Source: Buddleja alternifolia (lineage: Eukaryota; Streptophyta; Magnoliopsida; Lamiales; Scrophulariaceae). From it: a DNA stretch of 64,000 bases. A program made the position numbers and the translations under genes. Of this stretch, positions 1 through 12,481 are shown one piece after another. The notes beneath the pieces are model-generated. The model saw only the letters and a list, made by a program, of their open reading frames with translations. It was not told the DNA's origin and did not search any database. The stretch is from assembly GCA_019426215.1 (NCBI GenBank), contig CM033391.1:20820708-20884707 (forward strand), in the 5' to 3' direction. Each line of letters begins with the position of its first letter. The stretch's first letter is position 1.

Positions 1-127
1 TAAATTACTGTTTTCGCTACAACGCAAATCTCTGAGGGTTGGACATCCCAGACTTAATTGTCCACTCTATCACTAAACACGATCAGTCCTCTTGCTGTTA
101 AATACATGATTAGGTTATCGTGCATCA
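1..127 (+). repeat. 3' end of an Athila-like LTR (element 1), cut by window start
   Basis: This is the last 127 bases of a long terminal repeat. The same sequence, with a few substitutions, ends the 3' LTR of the second Athila-like element at 45501-45627. Both copies end in GTGCATCA, and here a primer-binding site follows within seven bases. The rest of this LTR lies outside the window. Confidence 0.85.
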
Positions 128-133
128 AATTTT

Positions 134-151
134 TGGCGCCGTTGCCAGGGA
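134..151 (+). other. Primer-binding site, tRNA-Asp type
   Basis: The bases TGGCGCCGTTGCCAGGGA match, with one mismatch, the complement of the 3' end of plant tRNA-Asp (TGGCGCCGTTGCCGGGG), the usual minus-strand primer site of Athila/Tat Ty3-gypsy elements. Its position six bases after the LTR end supports both calls and fixes the element orientation as plus. Confidence 0.85.
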
Positions 152-332
152 TTTGTCTATTTAGCATAGCTATTTTAATTTAAGCTTTTCTTGTTTTTAG
201 TTTAAATTCTATCTTTACTTTACCTTTTTTTTTGATATCTTTTTCAGGTTAATGACCTGATCTTGTGACGGAGATCTTGAAGAATTTGATACAAAAATCG
301 AACGAACAAGCTAACCGAAGAAATCAAGCCAT

Positions 333-2512
333 GGTAGCTAATTTTCCATATATGAACCTTTCGGAGAATCGTGAATGGCTCCAAAATATTCTACAAGCAA
401 TGCAGCCAGAAGCACCGGCTTAGCCATCTGTACGTGGTGGTCAACCACCTAGGGTACACACTTTAGCTGGTCCTATTGTCATACCACTTTTTCACTCACC
501 AAATTTTCACATTCCAGCACATATTTTTAGTATAGCACAAAACGACCCTTTTTATGGAGAAAATAGTGAGTCACAACATGACCTCTTGGAAAACTTTGAA
601 AACATTTTGTTAACTATGCAGTTTAATCCCAGTGACTTAGATGTTATCCAACTTAGGTTCTTTCACTTTACACTCAAATATAAAGCGACTTGTTGGTATA
701 AGTCCTTACCCTCACAATCAATTACCACTTGAGGAGAGCTTGTTGAAGAATTTTTAAATAAATTTTTTCCACCTTCAAATATAAATGAGCTTCGTAGTAA
801 TATTAAAGGGTTTAGGCAAAGAAAGAATGAATTGTTAGCAAATGGTTGGGATAGGTACAAGGGAATGGTTAGAGAGTGTCCAGACCATAATTTTACTCGA
901 GATGAATTAGTACAACACTTTTATAATGGAGTAAGGTCTAGGATTAGACACCGACTTAATGCTGGAGCCGGGGATGACTTGTTGGGTCTCGATAATAAAT
1001 CTGTCTGGGAGAAAATAGAGCAATTAGCTCGGGAGGATGAGTTATACCCCGAGGAGGAAGATGAGATCACACCTGCACCAAGGAAGGTAGCAACAGTTAA
1101 AGAGGTTGAAGAAGGAGTTGATCCAGAGGTCACAACAGAGGTCAACTATGTGAATTAGCACAGACCTCAAGTGATTTTTGGAGGAGCTGAGAATTTCCCT
1201 CGAAAGGCAAATAATCCACCATATGGAAATCCTAGAGCATACCAAGCACCTTCACCATCGTTTCAGTCCAACAATACCCAACGATAAGTGCATTTTCAGA
1301 GAAAAGACTAAGGAAGAGCTATAAACATTGATGATAGGCTTGATACACACATTCACAAGTTGGATGAGTCTTTTAAAGAACTCCACTTGTTGCTAAAATA
1401 TGTCATTACAGGAATGAAGGAGATGCAACATCACATAGGGCAACTTTCAAATAGCTTTTCAGGGAGAAACACAGGTACATTACCAAGTGACACTGAGAAA
1501 AACCCAAAGGAACAGTGTTTCGCAGTCACGCTTAGAAGTGGGAGGAAGTGAAGAATGCGTACAGGATGCCCGAATGTGAAGCACCTAACATTTGAACGTC
1601 CAATGATACTCGAGAGGAAGTGGATATCCCGCGTCAGACGTCCGAACCTGGAGGAGTTAACGTTCGAACGTTGCATCATCAACGTCAGAACTTGGACACT
1701 CCTAACGCTCGAACGTCCAAGGCAGTGAATCCCGATTGTAAGTCTATTCTTGCTGATCCCTCTTCCCCTGTTCAAGTACGTTTTCCCTTTTCCCTAGCTC
1801 AGAAGATTAAAAAGAATGAACATGATAAGAGTTTTCTTCGCATTCTTGAGAGTTTGAGAAAAGTGCGCTTTAATGTTCCTATTGTAGATTCTATCTTGCA
1901 GATGCCGAACTTCGCGAAACTTTTCAAGGAAATTCTATCAAACAATAGAAGTGGGAAGAAATGGGTACTGTCTAGTTAACCGAAGTATGTTTAGCTGCTG
2001 TGTTGAACAATTTGCCAACAAAGTGCAAAGATCCGGGTAGTCTATCCATTCCATGCACTATTGAGGATATGAAGTTCGATAGAGTTCTTTGTGATTCCGG
2101 GGCTGGGATAAATTTGCCTTATGCACTTTTTCAGAAGTTAGGCCTCGGTGAGACAAAATCATCAACTATGCGTTTGCAGCTCACAGAAAAATCTGTTAAG
2201 AATCCTATTGGAGTGATCAAAGATGTCATAGTGGAAACGGAAGAATCATCAACTATGCGTTTCCAGTTGACTTTGTGATCCTTGAAATGGAAGAAGACTT
2301 TGATGTCCCACTGATCTTAGGAAGACCATTCCTAACCACAGTAAAGCCATACTAGACCTGGCGCATGGTAAGCTTACATTGAATATAGGGGATAAAAAGG
2401 TACCTTTAAATGCCTATAGGAGTTTTAAGCATGCATTTCCTGGGAATACTTGTTCTATATTAGACGCTTTTGATCGTTTTGATGATGAAGAATTTTCATG
2501 CCTGCTCAAGTT
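333..2512 (+). pseudogene. Decayed Athila-like gag-protease (element 1)
   Basis: This encodes the structural protein and aspartic protease of a Ty3/gypsy element. The gag core (about 540-1150) reads in pieces very like the open gag at 29600-31477, with matching blocks such as CPDHN, GVRSRIR, RLNAGAG and EQLARED. The protease block (2000-2340) carries the active-site triplet DSGA and later LILGRPF. Stops interrupt it, including TAG at 421 and TGA at 730-732, where the related copy has Trp in ITTWG; there is a frameshift near 2275. A repeated TTCGAA-rich segment separates gag from protease. The pol part is missing because a copia LTR fragment follows at 2513. I saw no CCHC zinc knuckle. It cannot make a full product. 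Confidence 0.8.
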
Positions 2513-2991
2513 TGAGGCACACGCACACTATCGTGACCTATAATCCAATAATTGACAATCATTGAGTAAATACCCATGCGATTGAATTATGGAAAGCCGT
2601 GTTTGAATATATCAATTTCATTGATATGTTTATGGCACAAGCTCCCACTATTCTATAGTGACCGATTGACACTCTCTGTCAAAACTTGCATTATACAAGT
2701 CTTGTCATAATGCCCAATTAAGACTCTTCCACTTGTGAACCCTTTTTAAGTAATCAATGAACCGATACTTCTAGTGTCCATCTCCTCAATCTATGAGGAG
2801 TAGAAGCTTCCTCTTGATCACTCGGGACATATATGTTCAATACTTTATTAATGCCATTAAGATTGATATGAACAAAATGAAACGCCTTTTATTAATAAAA
2901 GATAGTTTGTACAACATAAAGTTAAAACCCCAAATAAAAGCCCTAAACAATCTAATTCCTCATTGGCATAGAGGGAATAATCCTAACAGTT
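2513..2991 (-). repeat. Copia LTR fragment, minus orientation
   Basis: On the minus strand this starts TGTTAGGATTATTCCC at 2991. It is clearly the same family as the plus-oriented LTR at 4684-6347, sharing the U3 start, the 'GCCAATG.GGAATTAGATTGT' block and the later sequence near the Athila breakpoint. Only the first third or so of the LTR is present; the left end is lost at the junction with the gag-protease remnant. Confidence 0.75.
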
Positions 2992-4670
2992 CCATCGATA
3001 GGCTACAAATGGATTTACAAGAGAAAGATTGGTCCGGATGGCAATGTAGATACCTATAAGGTCCAGCTAGTGCGAAAGGGTATAGTCAAAAGAAGAGCAT
3101 TGACTATGAGAAAACCTTCTCGCCTGTAGCAATGATAGTCCATCATGATTCTGCTTTTATATCCACACATCTAGATTATGAAATCTGACAAATGGATATA
3201 AAGACCGCATTCCTAAATGGATTTCTCGAGGAGGACATCTATATGGAATAGCCCAAGGGTTTCATATCCAACAAAGATTCTCATAAGGTGTGTAAATTGA
3301 ATAGATCTATTTATGAACTCAAACAAGCGAAGCTGGAATCTCCGTTTTGACGAAGAAGTTAGGAACTATGGCTTCATCAAGAACGAAGATGATACATGTG
3401 TTTACAAGAAAATCAGTGGGAGCAAAATATCATTTCTAGTCCTTTACGTAGACAACATTCTACTAGTAGGAAATGATATATGCCTATTAACCTCGGTCAG
3501 AATGTGGCTCTCAAGCACTTTCTTCATGAAAGACTTGGGATAAGCTACATATATCCTTAGAATTCGCATCTACATAGATAAAGTGAATAGGAAAATGAGG
3601 CTTTCCCAAGCCCTCTACTTAGAAAAGGTCCTAAAACGTTTTGGGATTGAAGATTCTAAGAGAAGCCTGTTGCCCATGAGACATGGACTTCACCTCTCCA
3701 AATCGATGAGTTATCAAAGTGAGCAAGATTGAAAGAGGATGAATGCTACTCCCTATGCATCAGCTATAGGAAGTCTCACGTACGCTATGTTATCCACGAT
3801 ACCGGACATTGCTTTTGCTGTGAGCGTAGTAAGTATGTTTCATGCTAACCATAGAGAACATCATTGGATCACTGTGAAATATATCCTTAAGTACTTGAGA
3901 AGAACTAAGGACATGTGTTTGAAATATGGAGATGGAGAACTTAAAGTGGAAGGTTGCACCGACTCTGACTTTCAGTCAGACGTCGATGATTGAAAATCCA
4001 CTTATGGGTTTGTATTCACTTTAAATGGTGGAGCAGTAACTTGAAAAAGTTCCAAGCAAATCATAGTAAGTATGTTTCAAGCTAACCATAGAGAACATCA
4101 TTGGATCACTGTGAAATATATCCTTAAGTACTTGAGAAGAACTAAGGACATGTGTTTGAAATATGGAGATGGAGAACTTAAAGTGGAAGGTTGCACCGAC
4201 TCTGACTTTCAATCAGACGTCGATGATTGAAAATCCACTTATGGGTTTGTATTCACTTTAAATGGTGGAGCAGTAACTTGAAAAAGTTCTAAGCAAATCA
4301 CAACTGTTAATTCAACCACTGAAGCTGAATACGTGGCTACCTCAGAGGCAGTCAAAGAATCTATTTGGATAAAGAAGTTCATTGTGGAACTTCAAGTGGT
4401 TCCTATCATTGAGCTCCCGTTGCCACGTTTTTTGTGACAACAATGGAGCCATCGCGCAAGCTAAGTAACCATAGTCTCACAATAAATCCATACAAATAGA
4501 GAGAAGATATCACATCATTAAAGAGATCATTGAAAGAGGCACCATCGCCGTGCAGAGAATAAATTAAGCAAATAACATAGCTGACCCACTCACCAAGCCA
4601 CTATCACAAGTAGTGCTAGAGCGACATCTAAAAAAGATAGGTATTAGATGCCATAGAAATTGGCATTGAG
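2992..4670 (+). pseudogene. Broken Ty1/copia reverse transcriptase-RNase H
   Basis: This is the C-terminal half of a copia polyprotein, which copies element RNA into DNA and degrades the RNA strand. Recognisable blocks in order are GYKWIYK, KGYSQ, FSPVAM, a QMDIKTAFLNG block, SIYELKQA, the catalytic-loop position reading LYVDN, ASAIGSLTYAM and an RNase H part with TEAEYVA. The catalytic box should read YVDD, so the second Asp is changed to Asn. Stops occur at 3186-3188, 3991-3993, 4042-4044 and others. A 237-bp tandem duplication lies in the RNase H region. Gag, protease and integrase are absent: the sequence starts abruptly beside an inverted LTR fragment. It ends with the usual purine tract ACAAGTGGGG before its 3' LTR. 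Confidence 0.85.
3827..4300 (+). repeat. 237-bp tandem duplication inside copia RNase H
   Basis: Two head-to-tail copies (3827-4063 and 4064-4300) begin TAGTAAGTATGTTTCA and end AAGCAAATCA. They differ at only a few bases. The period is 79 codons, so the frame would be kept. Confidence 0.95.
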
Positions 4671-4683
4671 TACAAGTGGGGAA

Positions 4684-6347
4684 TTCTTAGGATTATGCCC
4701 TAGATGCCAATGTGGAATTAGATTGTATAGGGCTTTTAGCTTTATGTTGTACAAACTACTTCTATGGAATAAAAGACAATTTTATATTTATTCATATGAA
4801 TTTTAATGGCATTAATAGGTAGTGAACATTTAAGTCCTAAGTAATCAAGAGAGAGTGTCTACTCCATAAGGATTAAGGATACGGACACTAGAAGCATCGA
4901 TTCCTTGATTAATTAAATATGGTTCGCAAGTTGAAGACCCTTAATTGGGCATTATGACCAGACTTGTATGACACAGGCTTTGACAAGGAGTGTCAGTCGG
5001 TCACTAGGGAATAGTGGGAACCTGTGCCATAGATAAATTAGTAGAATTGGTATATTCGAACACGGCTCGCCATAATTCAATCACATGGATATTTACTCAA
5101 TGACTGTCAATGATTGAATTATTGGTCACGAAGGTATGCGTGAGCCTTAGACCTGAGGAGTCATGAAGATTGTGCGTGTGACACTAGACTTGTTATTAGA
5201 AATGTTAGACCCATTTCACCTGTTAGTGGGGTCGATCGTGAAGTACGGTCTATGTGGGCAAGCAGGAATTGTTCGGTGACTGTCAATCTGGAATTCATTG
5301 TCTTGAGTAGTAAACGAGTTAATGTCCTGTGAGGTCATAGGTAAATAAAATTATAAGTCTTTGGCCAAAGAAGGAAAAACTAACTCGTGTGAAACACGAG
5401 GGATTGTTGGTAATTTAATTTTACTATGATTTATTAAGCACAACATCGAGTCATGTGAGTTTGACAAATTCCACGACTCTCACTCGATCGGAATGTTACA
5501 GTGAAAAGCTTATCCTCACATGCTGTTTGTGACCAAAAATGTTTGTATTGATCAAATTGTTTTAATTTCAATTGGGTTTTGATGTGAGTCCACGAGCCTG
5601 GCTAGGTGACACTCACATCCTTGGTTTCCTCCCATTGCCAATTGAGATGAACCTAGAGAGTCACCTTTTCAAGGAATTAAGCGAAGATAGTCTGTAATTA
5701 TCAAATAAGGTTGTTAAGATAATTTGTCATTTGATAAACAAATTAATATATTTAATTAATTAGATTAATTGAAATAAATTGATTTATTATTTTTCTATTA
5801 GCCTAAAATACTAATTAAATTTATTAATTTTGATAATTATTAATTAATATCATATATTAAATAGATTAGTATATGTTGGATTGAATTAATAAGTGGACTA
5901 AGTAGAAAGTCAACTTAGCCCACTAGGAAGCAAAGTAAGCGTGTATTATGATGATGGTGGGCTCAAGGAATTCGTTACTTCCAAGCCCATCATCTCATAT
6001 AAATACACAAAGCCTTTTATGAAAACCTAAGCAATCTCATAACCTTACTGCATAACAAGAGAAGAGAAAAATCACTCTCTCCCTACCTCTTAGCCGTCGG
6101 CCTCCCTTGTGCTAGAGAAAGTGGATTTTTCTTCAAGACTTTTTTTCGGCGCGATATCTAGAGGCAGAAATCCGGGATTGCTACTACCTTAGAGATCAAG
6201 AATTCATATTCTACAACATGATTAGTAAATCGATGCAATTCGATTCCATCTTTTTATTGTTAAAAATTATTAAACACCAAAAGTGATCCGACTAGTGATT
6301 CCGAATATGTTTGCCTTTCCACTGCGCATGAAACATGACTCACAACA
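4684..6347 (+). repeat. Copia 3' LTR, plus orientation
   Basis: This LTR directly follows the RNase H remnant and a purine tract. It starts TTAGGATTATGCCC; the expected TG at the boundary is mutated. It ends CTGCGCATG...CACAACA. It contains a TATATAA-like region near 5998 and a polypyrimidine leader. It is the partner in type, but not in orientation, of the fragment ending at 2991. Confidence 0.75.
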
Positions 6348-7604
6348 GCCACATGCCTAGCTAGGTGTATAGGATGCCTATCAGTGGGCCAAGTTGGCCC
6401 ATTCAACTTGGTCCACATTAATTTAAATGCATAATTAACTTAATCTACTTAATTAATTATATGATTAATTAATTGATTAATTAAATTAAATATGTTTGCC
6501 ATCATAAAATCTAATCATATAATTAAGTAAATTAATTTGTCCGTTCATCTTATTTGTCCATCCAATTACAAATTACCAAATTGCCCCTTATACAAATAAA
6601 GTAACTTTCTTGTTGCTTCTTATAGCATGACTCTCTAGGTTCGTCTGGATTGACAATGAGAGGATACCAAAAGATGTGAGAGACACCTAGACAGTCCCGT
6701 ACCCCACATCATCGCCCAATCAAGTACAAAATGACTACGTCATCACGAACTTCTCGGTTATTAATTCCATATGAGAATAAACCCTTCACTAATGTATCCC
6801 GATCAAGTGAGATTCAGGGAATATGTCAAACTCACTTAACTCGATACTATGATGTGAATCATAGAAACCTAAAATGACCCAGCTAACCTCTGTATCTCAC
6901 ACAAGTTAGTTTATCTGTTTTGACCAAAAACTTTCATTTCAGTTACATATGGTTGCATAGGATATATTCTCATTTACTACCGAGACAATGAATCTCATCT
7001 TGACAATCACTTCACAACTATTACTTGCCCATTGGGATCTCACTTCGAGGTGGATCCCACTAAAGAGTGAATTGGACCTCACTACTTTGGTAACAGACCC
7101 AATTTCACAAGAATATCGTGACCATGACTCCTCAGATCAAATGTTCATGCATACTATCATAACCAATAATTGAATCATTGATAGTCACTGAGTAATATCC
7201 ATGTGATAGGATTATTACGAGCCGAGTTCGAATACACTAATCCTATCAATGTATCTATGACACAAACTCACACTATCTCATAATGTTCATTTGGCACTCC
7301 TTGTCAGAGTGTGTGTCATGCTAGTTTATATGGATGTTGATGCCCAATCAAGATCCTCCAACTTGTGAACCTTTATTTAGAGTATGTACCAAGTCCTTCC
7401 AGTGTCCTTCTTCTTATCCCATAAGAAGTAGAAGACGTGCCTTATTACACTAGAATTATATGTTTGTTCAATACTTATAGATGCCATAAAGAATTAGATG
7501 AACAAAACTAAATGTCTTTTATTAATAGATAAAACGTATATAATACAATTTAGTGGCCTATTACAATTTAACTCCTCGTTGGCATTCAGGGCACAGTCCT
7601 ATCA
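6348..7604 (-). repeat. Copia LTR, minus orientation, related subfamily
   Basis: On the minus strand it starts TGATAGGACTGTGCCC at 7604 and follows the same internal plan as the LTR at 4684-6347, with scattered matching blocks, but it is clearly more diverged. The left boundary is the point where it meets the 3' end of the plus-oriented LTR and is probably a truncation. The two LTRs lie tail to tail. Confidence 0.65.
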
Positions 7605-8024
7605 ATAATATCTTTTATTTAATTAGAAAGATGGGATTTTTATACTTTACAAATTATTAGAAAGCTAATCGTAATGAGAAACTCCTTACTCCTTCCATAT
7701 TTTTTTCTTTTCTAACAAATAGCAAATTTTTCTTTCAATAATTTCTTTTATCACTTATTTTTTATTAAATCTACCGATTCCATTGAATAAGAAGTTCAAT
7801 ATTAGAGAGAGATTTTTTTACATTAACTCTAAAGTTTTTAAAATGGCTGAAAACAACATTATATAATTTTTTTTTATAAATAATTATTTTATAATTGTTG
7901 AAAAAGTTTCAACTGCTTTTTGACAATTGTAATGTCTTTCATTTCATAGTTGAAGACTTTTAATTGTATCTCTTGAACCATTTCAATTAAAAATTCTCAA
8001 CCTTGGTTTGAATAATTTTGTCAC
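7605..8024. other. AT-rich DNA flanking the Athila insertion
   Basis: No gene or recognisable element is seen. It lacks the purine tract expected before a 3' LTR, so the LTR at 8025 is read as a 5' LTR and this as older flanking DNA. The last five bases (GTCAC) are the likely left target duplication. Confidence 0.6.
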
Positions 8025-9087
8025 TGATAGAGTTGAGAATTACGTGTTTTATAGTCCTTTGTTTGTGTGATTTTTATAGAATTAAGTATGATTTTATACC
8101 ACATATGTGTGTAATCTGTCTATTTTGAGTATTCAGGTATAAATAATGACATTTGAGACAAAAGGATGAAAGGAACAGTGAAGAATGAATTTTCATAGCA
8201 GAAAGTAGCTAGAGCTTACGTTCGAACGTGAAGAACGCAACGTTCAAACATGGTGAAGAATTACGCACGAATGTTGAGGAGTGTAATGCACTGACGCCGG
8301 TAGCAGAACATTCGAACGTTGGTATCGGCAGAACAGTTTTGGAAATTTTCAAACTCTAAACCTACACGGACTTTTCCCAATCATGCCTATAAATACAAAC
8401 TGATGCAGTAGGGTTAAAAGAAGAGCGTTTTGAGAGTCTTTCCAGCAGTCTTCACGTACTAGAGAAAAAGAGAGTTACATTAGAATTTCATTCTTTGTAA
8501 TTCTCCATGGCAACTAGAGGAAGATTGAAGGAAGGAGAAGATTATCTATACAGTCATAGGGAGTTTTTTTATTATTTGCTTTTTACTTTTATGAATTCCT
8601 TTGTTAGTTTTTATATTATGAGTAGGTAAATTTGTAGATTAAGGCCATGCTTAGGACGAATTATGATTTTTGAGTTGTAGAACGTATTTCTCGTATGAAT
8701 GATTTATATTGCTTTGTGTCATAATCTTGTTCTTAATGCTTCGTTCGTTCGACCAACATATGTAAGATTTTATGCTTAATTTATATGTTCGGGTGAAAAT
8801 AAATTAAGGTGCAAAAAAGATTAATAACATCTTCTAAGTCAGTTAATGCTATCCTTAGCTACATACTCCAAATGCTGTTAGCCGGATTTATTTGGAAGAA
8901 TCTGAATTAATATGGGGCAAATTCTAGTTTTTAATGTATACAAGGGAGATTGCTACACCCAATCTAGTATAGGTTATCATGAGCGAGAGATCTGCGTGAT
9001 AATAATATTAAGGAATTTTTCACCGTAGCAATATTTATCAGACATACGAGAATACTTATATAACGAGATTTGATTAATTTATGTCGA
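8025..9087 (+). repeat. 5' LTR of Athila-like element 2, truncated
   Basis: It matches 40423-45390 once the CACTA insertion there is removed. It is broken at 9087 by a copia LTR, so the last 230 or so bases, the primer site, the leader and the gag start are missing. At 8432-8443 it shows the uninterrupted site GAGAGTCTTTCC that is split by the CACTA element in the 3' LTR. Confidence 0.85.
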
Positions 9088-9720
9088 TGTTAGGTTAATG
9101 TCCTCAAATGCCACTAGAGGATTAGTAATTGATAGGACATTGTCAAATTGTAATTGTTTGTAATCAATAAAAGGCATTTTAGTTGTTTATTTATATATTG
9201 GCATTTATAGATTTTATTCGACTATTAATCCATGAACACAAGAGTTAACTCTCTAAGGCACTAGAGGAGTTTGATACTTGTGTACTAAATAAGTCTGCAA
9301 GTCAAAGATCTTCAATTGGGCATAGGAGATCATAAAGACTTATATGATATAAGTTTTGACGAGAAAGGTGCCCTTCAATTACTAGGAAGTAGTGAAGAAA
9401 TTATATCATAGGTGCACTGATGGAGATAGTGGCACTCATACATGACTCGCATAAATTCTGTCACATGGGTTTTCACTCTTTGACAGTGAATGGCAGAATT
9501 GATTTATTGTAATAGGTGTGTCTGAACTTTAGACTTGAGGAATCAAGTTGAAGATATATTTGTGATGTTAGGTTCGTCATTACAGTAGTTAGGCCTAATT
9601 CACCCGTTGGTGGGGTCAACCTCGAACTGCAACCTAATGGGCAAGTAGTATTCTTAACTGATATCCAAGATAGAATTCGTTCCCTCGTAAGTGAACGAGG
9701 AATTATCCTATGCATTTATA
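9088..9720 (+). repeat. Copia LTR 5' fragment, plus orientation
   Basis: It starts TGTTAGGTTAATGTCC exactly at the break in the Athila LTR and has the general layout of the other copia LTRs here. It is cut off near 9720, where minus-strand copia coding sequence begins. I found no second copy in the window. Confidence 0.6.
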
Positions 9721-9734
9721 TTTCAGGAACAAAA

Positions 9735-10734
9735 TAAACAGAATTTAATACTAAATTTCTATCTCCTATCCTTAAGTAGATCGTCCCCACGGCTTTGGAA
9801 GCAACCCGTGCTCCATTTCCCATCTGTAGGGTCATGTCTCCTCTACTTAGCTCCTTGATTCTTGTCATCTCCTGCAAGTTATTGCAGATATGAACTCCAC
9901 ATCCAGTGTCTAGAATCCAAGAAGAATCGTTAACTGAAAAGTTAACTACAACAAAGAACGTACCTTGAGCGGGTGGCTCTTTGCAGTTCTTTTGCCAGTG
10001 CCCAGTCTTCCCACATTTGAAACACTTATCCGATTTGGCTTTTCTTACCCTTCATTTGCCTTTCAGTTTCTTAGTCTTGTTCTTCTTCTTGTTACCCTTT
10101 TTAGGTTTAGAAGATGAATTCATAAGAAGCACCGGCTTATCTTTCTTTATTGTGCTCTCAGCCGTCTTCAGCATGTTCAACAACTCAAAAAGCTTAGCTT
10201 CAAGTTGATTCATGTTGAATTTGACCACAAATTGGTCGTAAGAACTAGGGAGTGACTGTAGGACCAAGTCCATAGACAGCTCATCAATAAGGACCACAGC
10301 AAGATTAACCAACTTTTCAATCAACCCTATCATCTTGACCACGTGCGTACTTACATCAGAGCCATCAGTCATGCGAGCCCTGAAAAGCTCCCTTGAGATT
10401 GCGAATCTCTCTCTCCTAGATTTGGTACCATACAACTCTTGCAAATGGAGAAGAATCGATGCAGAGTTCTCGATCGTCTCGTGTTGCCTTTGCAATTCAT
10501 TGCACATTGAGGCCAACATGAGACATCGTACTTGCATGTCATCTTCCTTCCATTGCTGGTAGTGGAATTTCTCATAATCAGATGAATCCCTTCCGACTCT
10601 TCTTGCACTGGTATATCAAGGACATACCCCCTTTTCTCAGACAAAAGGATAATCTTAAGGTTACGAAACCAATCTTCAAAGTTGGGACCGGTTAGCTTGT
10701 TTGTTTCAAGAATTGTTTTGAATGGATTAGACAT
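9735..10734 (-). pseudogene. Ty1/copia gag-protease fragment
   Basis: Read leftward from an ATG at 10734, this is a copia capsid precursor (UBN2-type gag) with the opening MSNPF and LTGPNFEDWFRNLK, followed after a frameshift near 10550 by a helical gag body. A nucleic-acid-binding zinc knuckle CFKCGKTGHWQKNC (CX2CX4HX4C) lies at about 9984-10025. The protease follows with WILDTGCGVHIC at about 9885-9925. The sequence stops near 9735, so integrase and reverse transcriptase are absent. Its 5' leader, primer site and LTR follow to the right, so it is the left-truncated end of one minus-oriented element. Confidence 0.8.
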
Positions 10735-12468
10735 ATCGTGTTATCTACAAAATGTATGTAGCAAACGATAAGTACGTATTTTCAAATAAAGTTCTTATAC
10801 AATTTGGTATTTAATTGTACAAGTCTCCCACTATTTTTCCAAATCCCACCACCCTCTTGGTGTGATTCGAAGAATAGTTAATTCTTTAGTGGGCTTGAGA
10901 TCTATTCAAACTTCATCAAATGCCCCATTTTCTAAGCTAACATATGACTAGTTCGAACAGTAGTCTTACCGGGCCTTCTATCTTCCTTGATAGTTCTCAA
11001 GATCCTTTTCCTCATCTGTCGCATGTGCCCCATTTTCTGAGCTAACACATGGTAGTCAATGTTAGGCTCGACCCATCAAATATCCCGTGGCCAGTTATCA
11101 ATTCCATTACCCCCATTTTCTGAGCTAAGTAATGAAACAAATGATCCCATAGGGCATCTTATGCTTAGTAATGCTCACAACCTTTCTTAGGTTCAACCCA
11201 CCCCATTTTCTGAGAAAATGGATTTGAGCTTCAGCGGCATATCACATGGCAATTACTTATGATGGAAGGAATAGAAATAGAACTCCAATTCTATTCCCAC
11301 ATTAACCTAATATTTTTCAAGGAGGGATCATCAGTATTACAATTATCTTGTTTAGTTATATATCCTATGCATGCATTTCGCAACACATAACATATCGTAT
11401 TGGAAAGATAAATGAACATCCCATAAAGCGGTAAATTGAGGATGAACCACCTCGAGCCCTAACCTACTAACCCACAGAGCCAAAGTGGGCTAGGACATTC
11501 TAGAAAATAAAAACAACTTGACTATTACAATAGGTTCCACCACAGCATACAAGTCTTCGAGTCTTGGCTTCATCTTCTCGCTCCGTCTTCGATTACATAG
11601 TCTATCAACTACTACTAATCTACTTGACAGAAAAGTAAAAGCCAAACCGGCTATTTTTACAACTCTAGAATATTACATACAATGAAAACCATACAACATA
11701 GACTAGGCTCGTGGTTCATCCCCATCACATAAGCATGCCAAGCAACAAACATATATATGCGATATCTAAAATGTATCCATCCGTCGTCTAAACAAAATTG
11801 CAAATTTCATCGGAATAATATCGATTTTCAATTTCCAAAACCCTTTTCCGAAATTATAGGTTTTTAAAACAATTAACTAGGGTCAAGTTCTTGGGTTACC
11901 CGACCTTTCGGTATCAAAAACGAGACAAAATTTTTGATCCGAGTCTGCTGACCACGCCCGGGCACCAGCAGAATCACGCCCAGGCATCGACATGACCACA
12001 CCCAAGCGCCGCCGGCAGAGGCAAGACCATCAAGTCTCCCCTGCCGGCGCCTGGGCGTCAGTCACCCCATGCCTGGGTGCGGGCGACAACACCTGTTGTT
12101 GTATGGGATATCTCCCTTTTTCATCCATGAGTGATTCGTTCAGTTAATGATGGACAAATTTGATCCCACCTCGGGCCAGGCGTAATCACTCGACAATTGA
12201 GCCTTCGACCTGATTATCTAGTGACGTCCTACCAACCGTGATTCCAATATCATCCTTCATCATCCAAATAAATCCACACACACCCAAGATTCATCTTTTC
12301 CAATTGAATTTTCAAAACCAAAAACGTTTTTACAAAACTATCAATTATATCCCAATCGAAAAATCAATTATTCTAAACAACAAACATATTTTATTTAACA
12401 TGCACCAATTTACATACGCGTAAATAAAACATGCTAACACATTATATAGCTTAATCGAGCCAACCATG
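10735..12468 (-). other. Long copia 5' leader with repeated motifs
   Basis: This stretch lies between the gag start and the primer-binding site. It has no credible gene. On the plus strand a CCCCATTTTCTGAGCTAAC-like motif recurs near 10923, 11029, 11111 and 11199. A second cluster of GC-rich words related to ACGCCCAGGCGCC lies at about 11950-12085. Confidence 0.7.
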
Positions 12469-12480
12469 GCTCTGATACCA
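12469..12480 (-). other. Copia primer-binding site, tRNA-iMet type
   Basis: On the minus strand the bases read TGGTATCAGAGC, the standard complement of the initiator tRNA-Met 3' end used by plant copia elements. It lies one base from the LTR at 12482. Confidence 0.9.
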
Positions 12481-12481
12481 C

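Noticed and set aside
8025..9087. LTR at 8025 as the 3' LTR of element 1
   Set aside because: No purine tract precedes it, and its left flank GTCAC nearly matches the right flank of the LTR ending at 45627.
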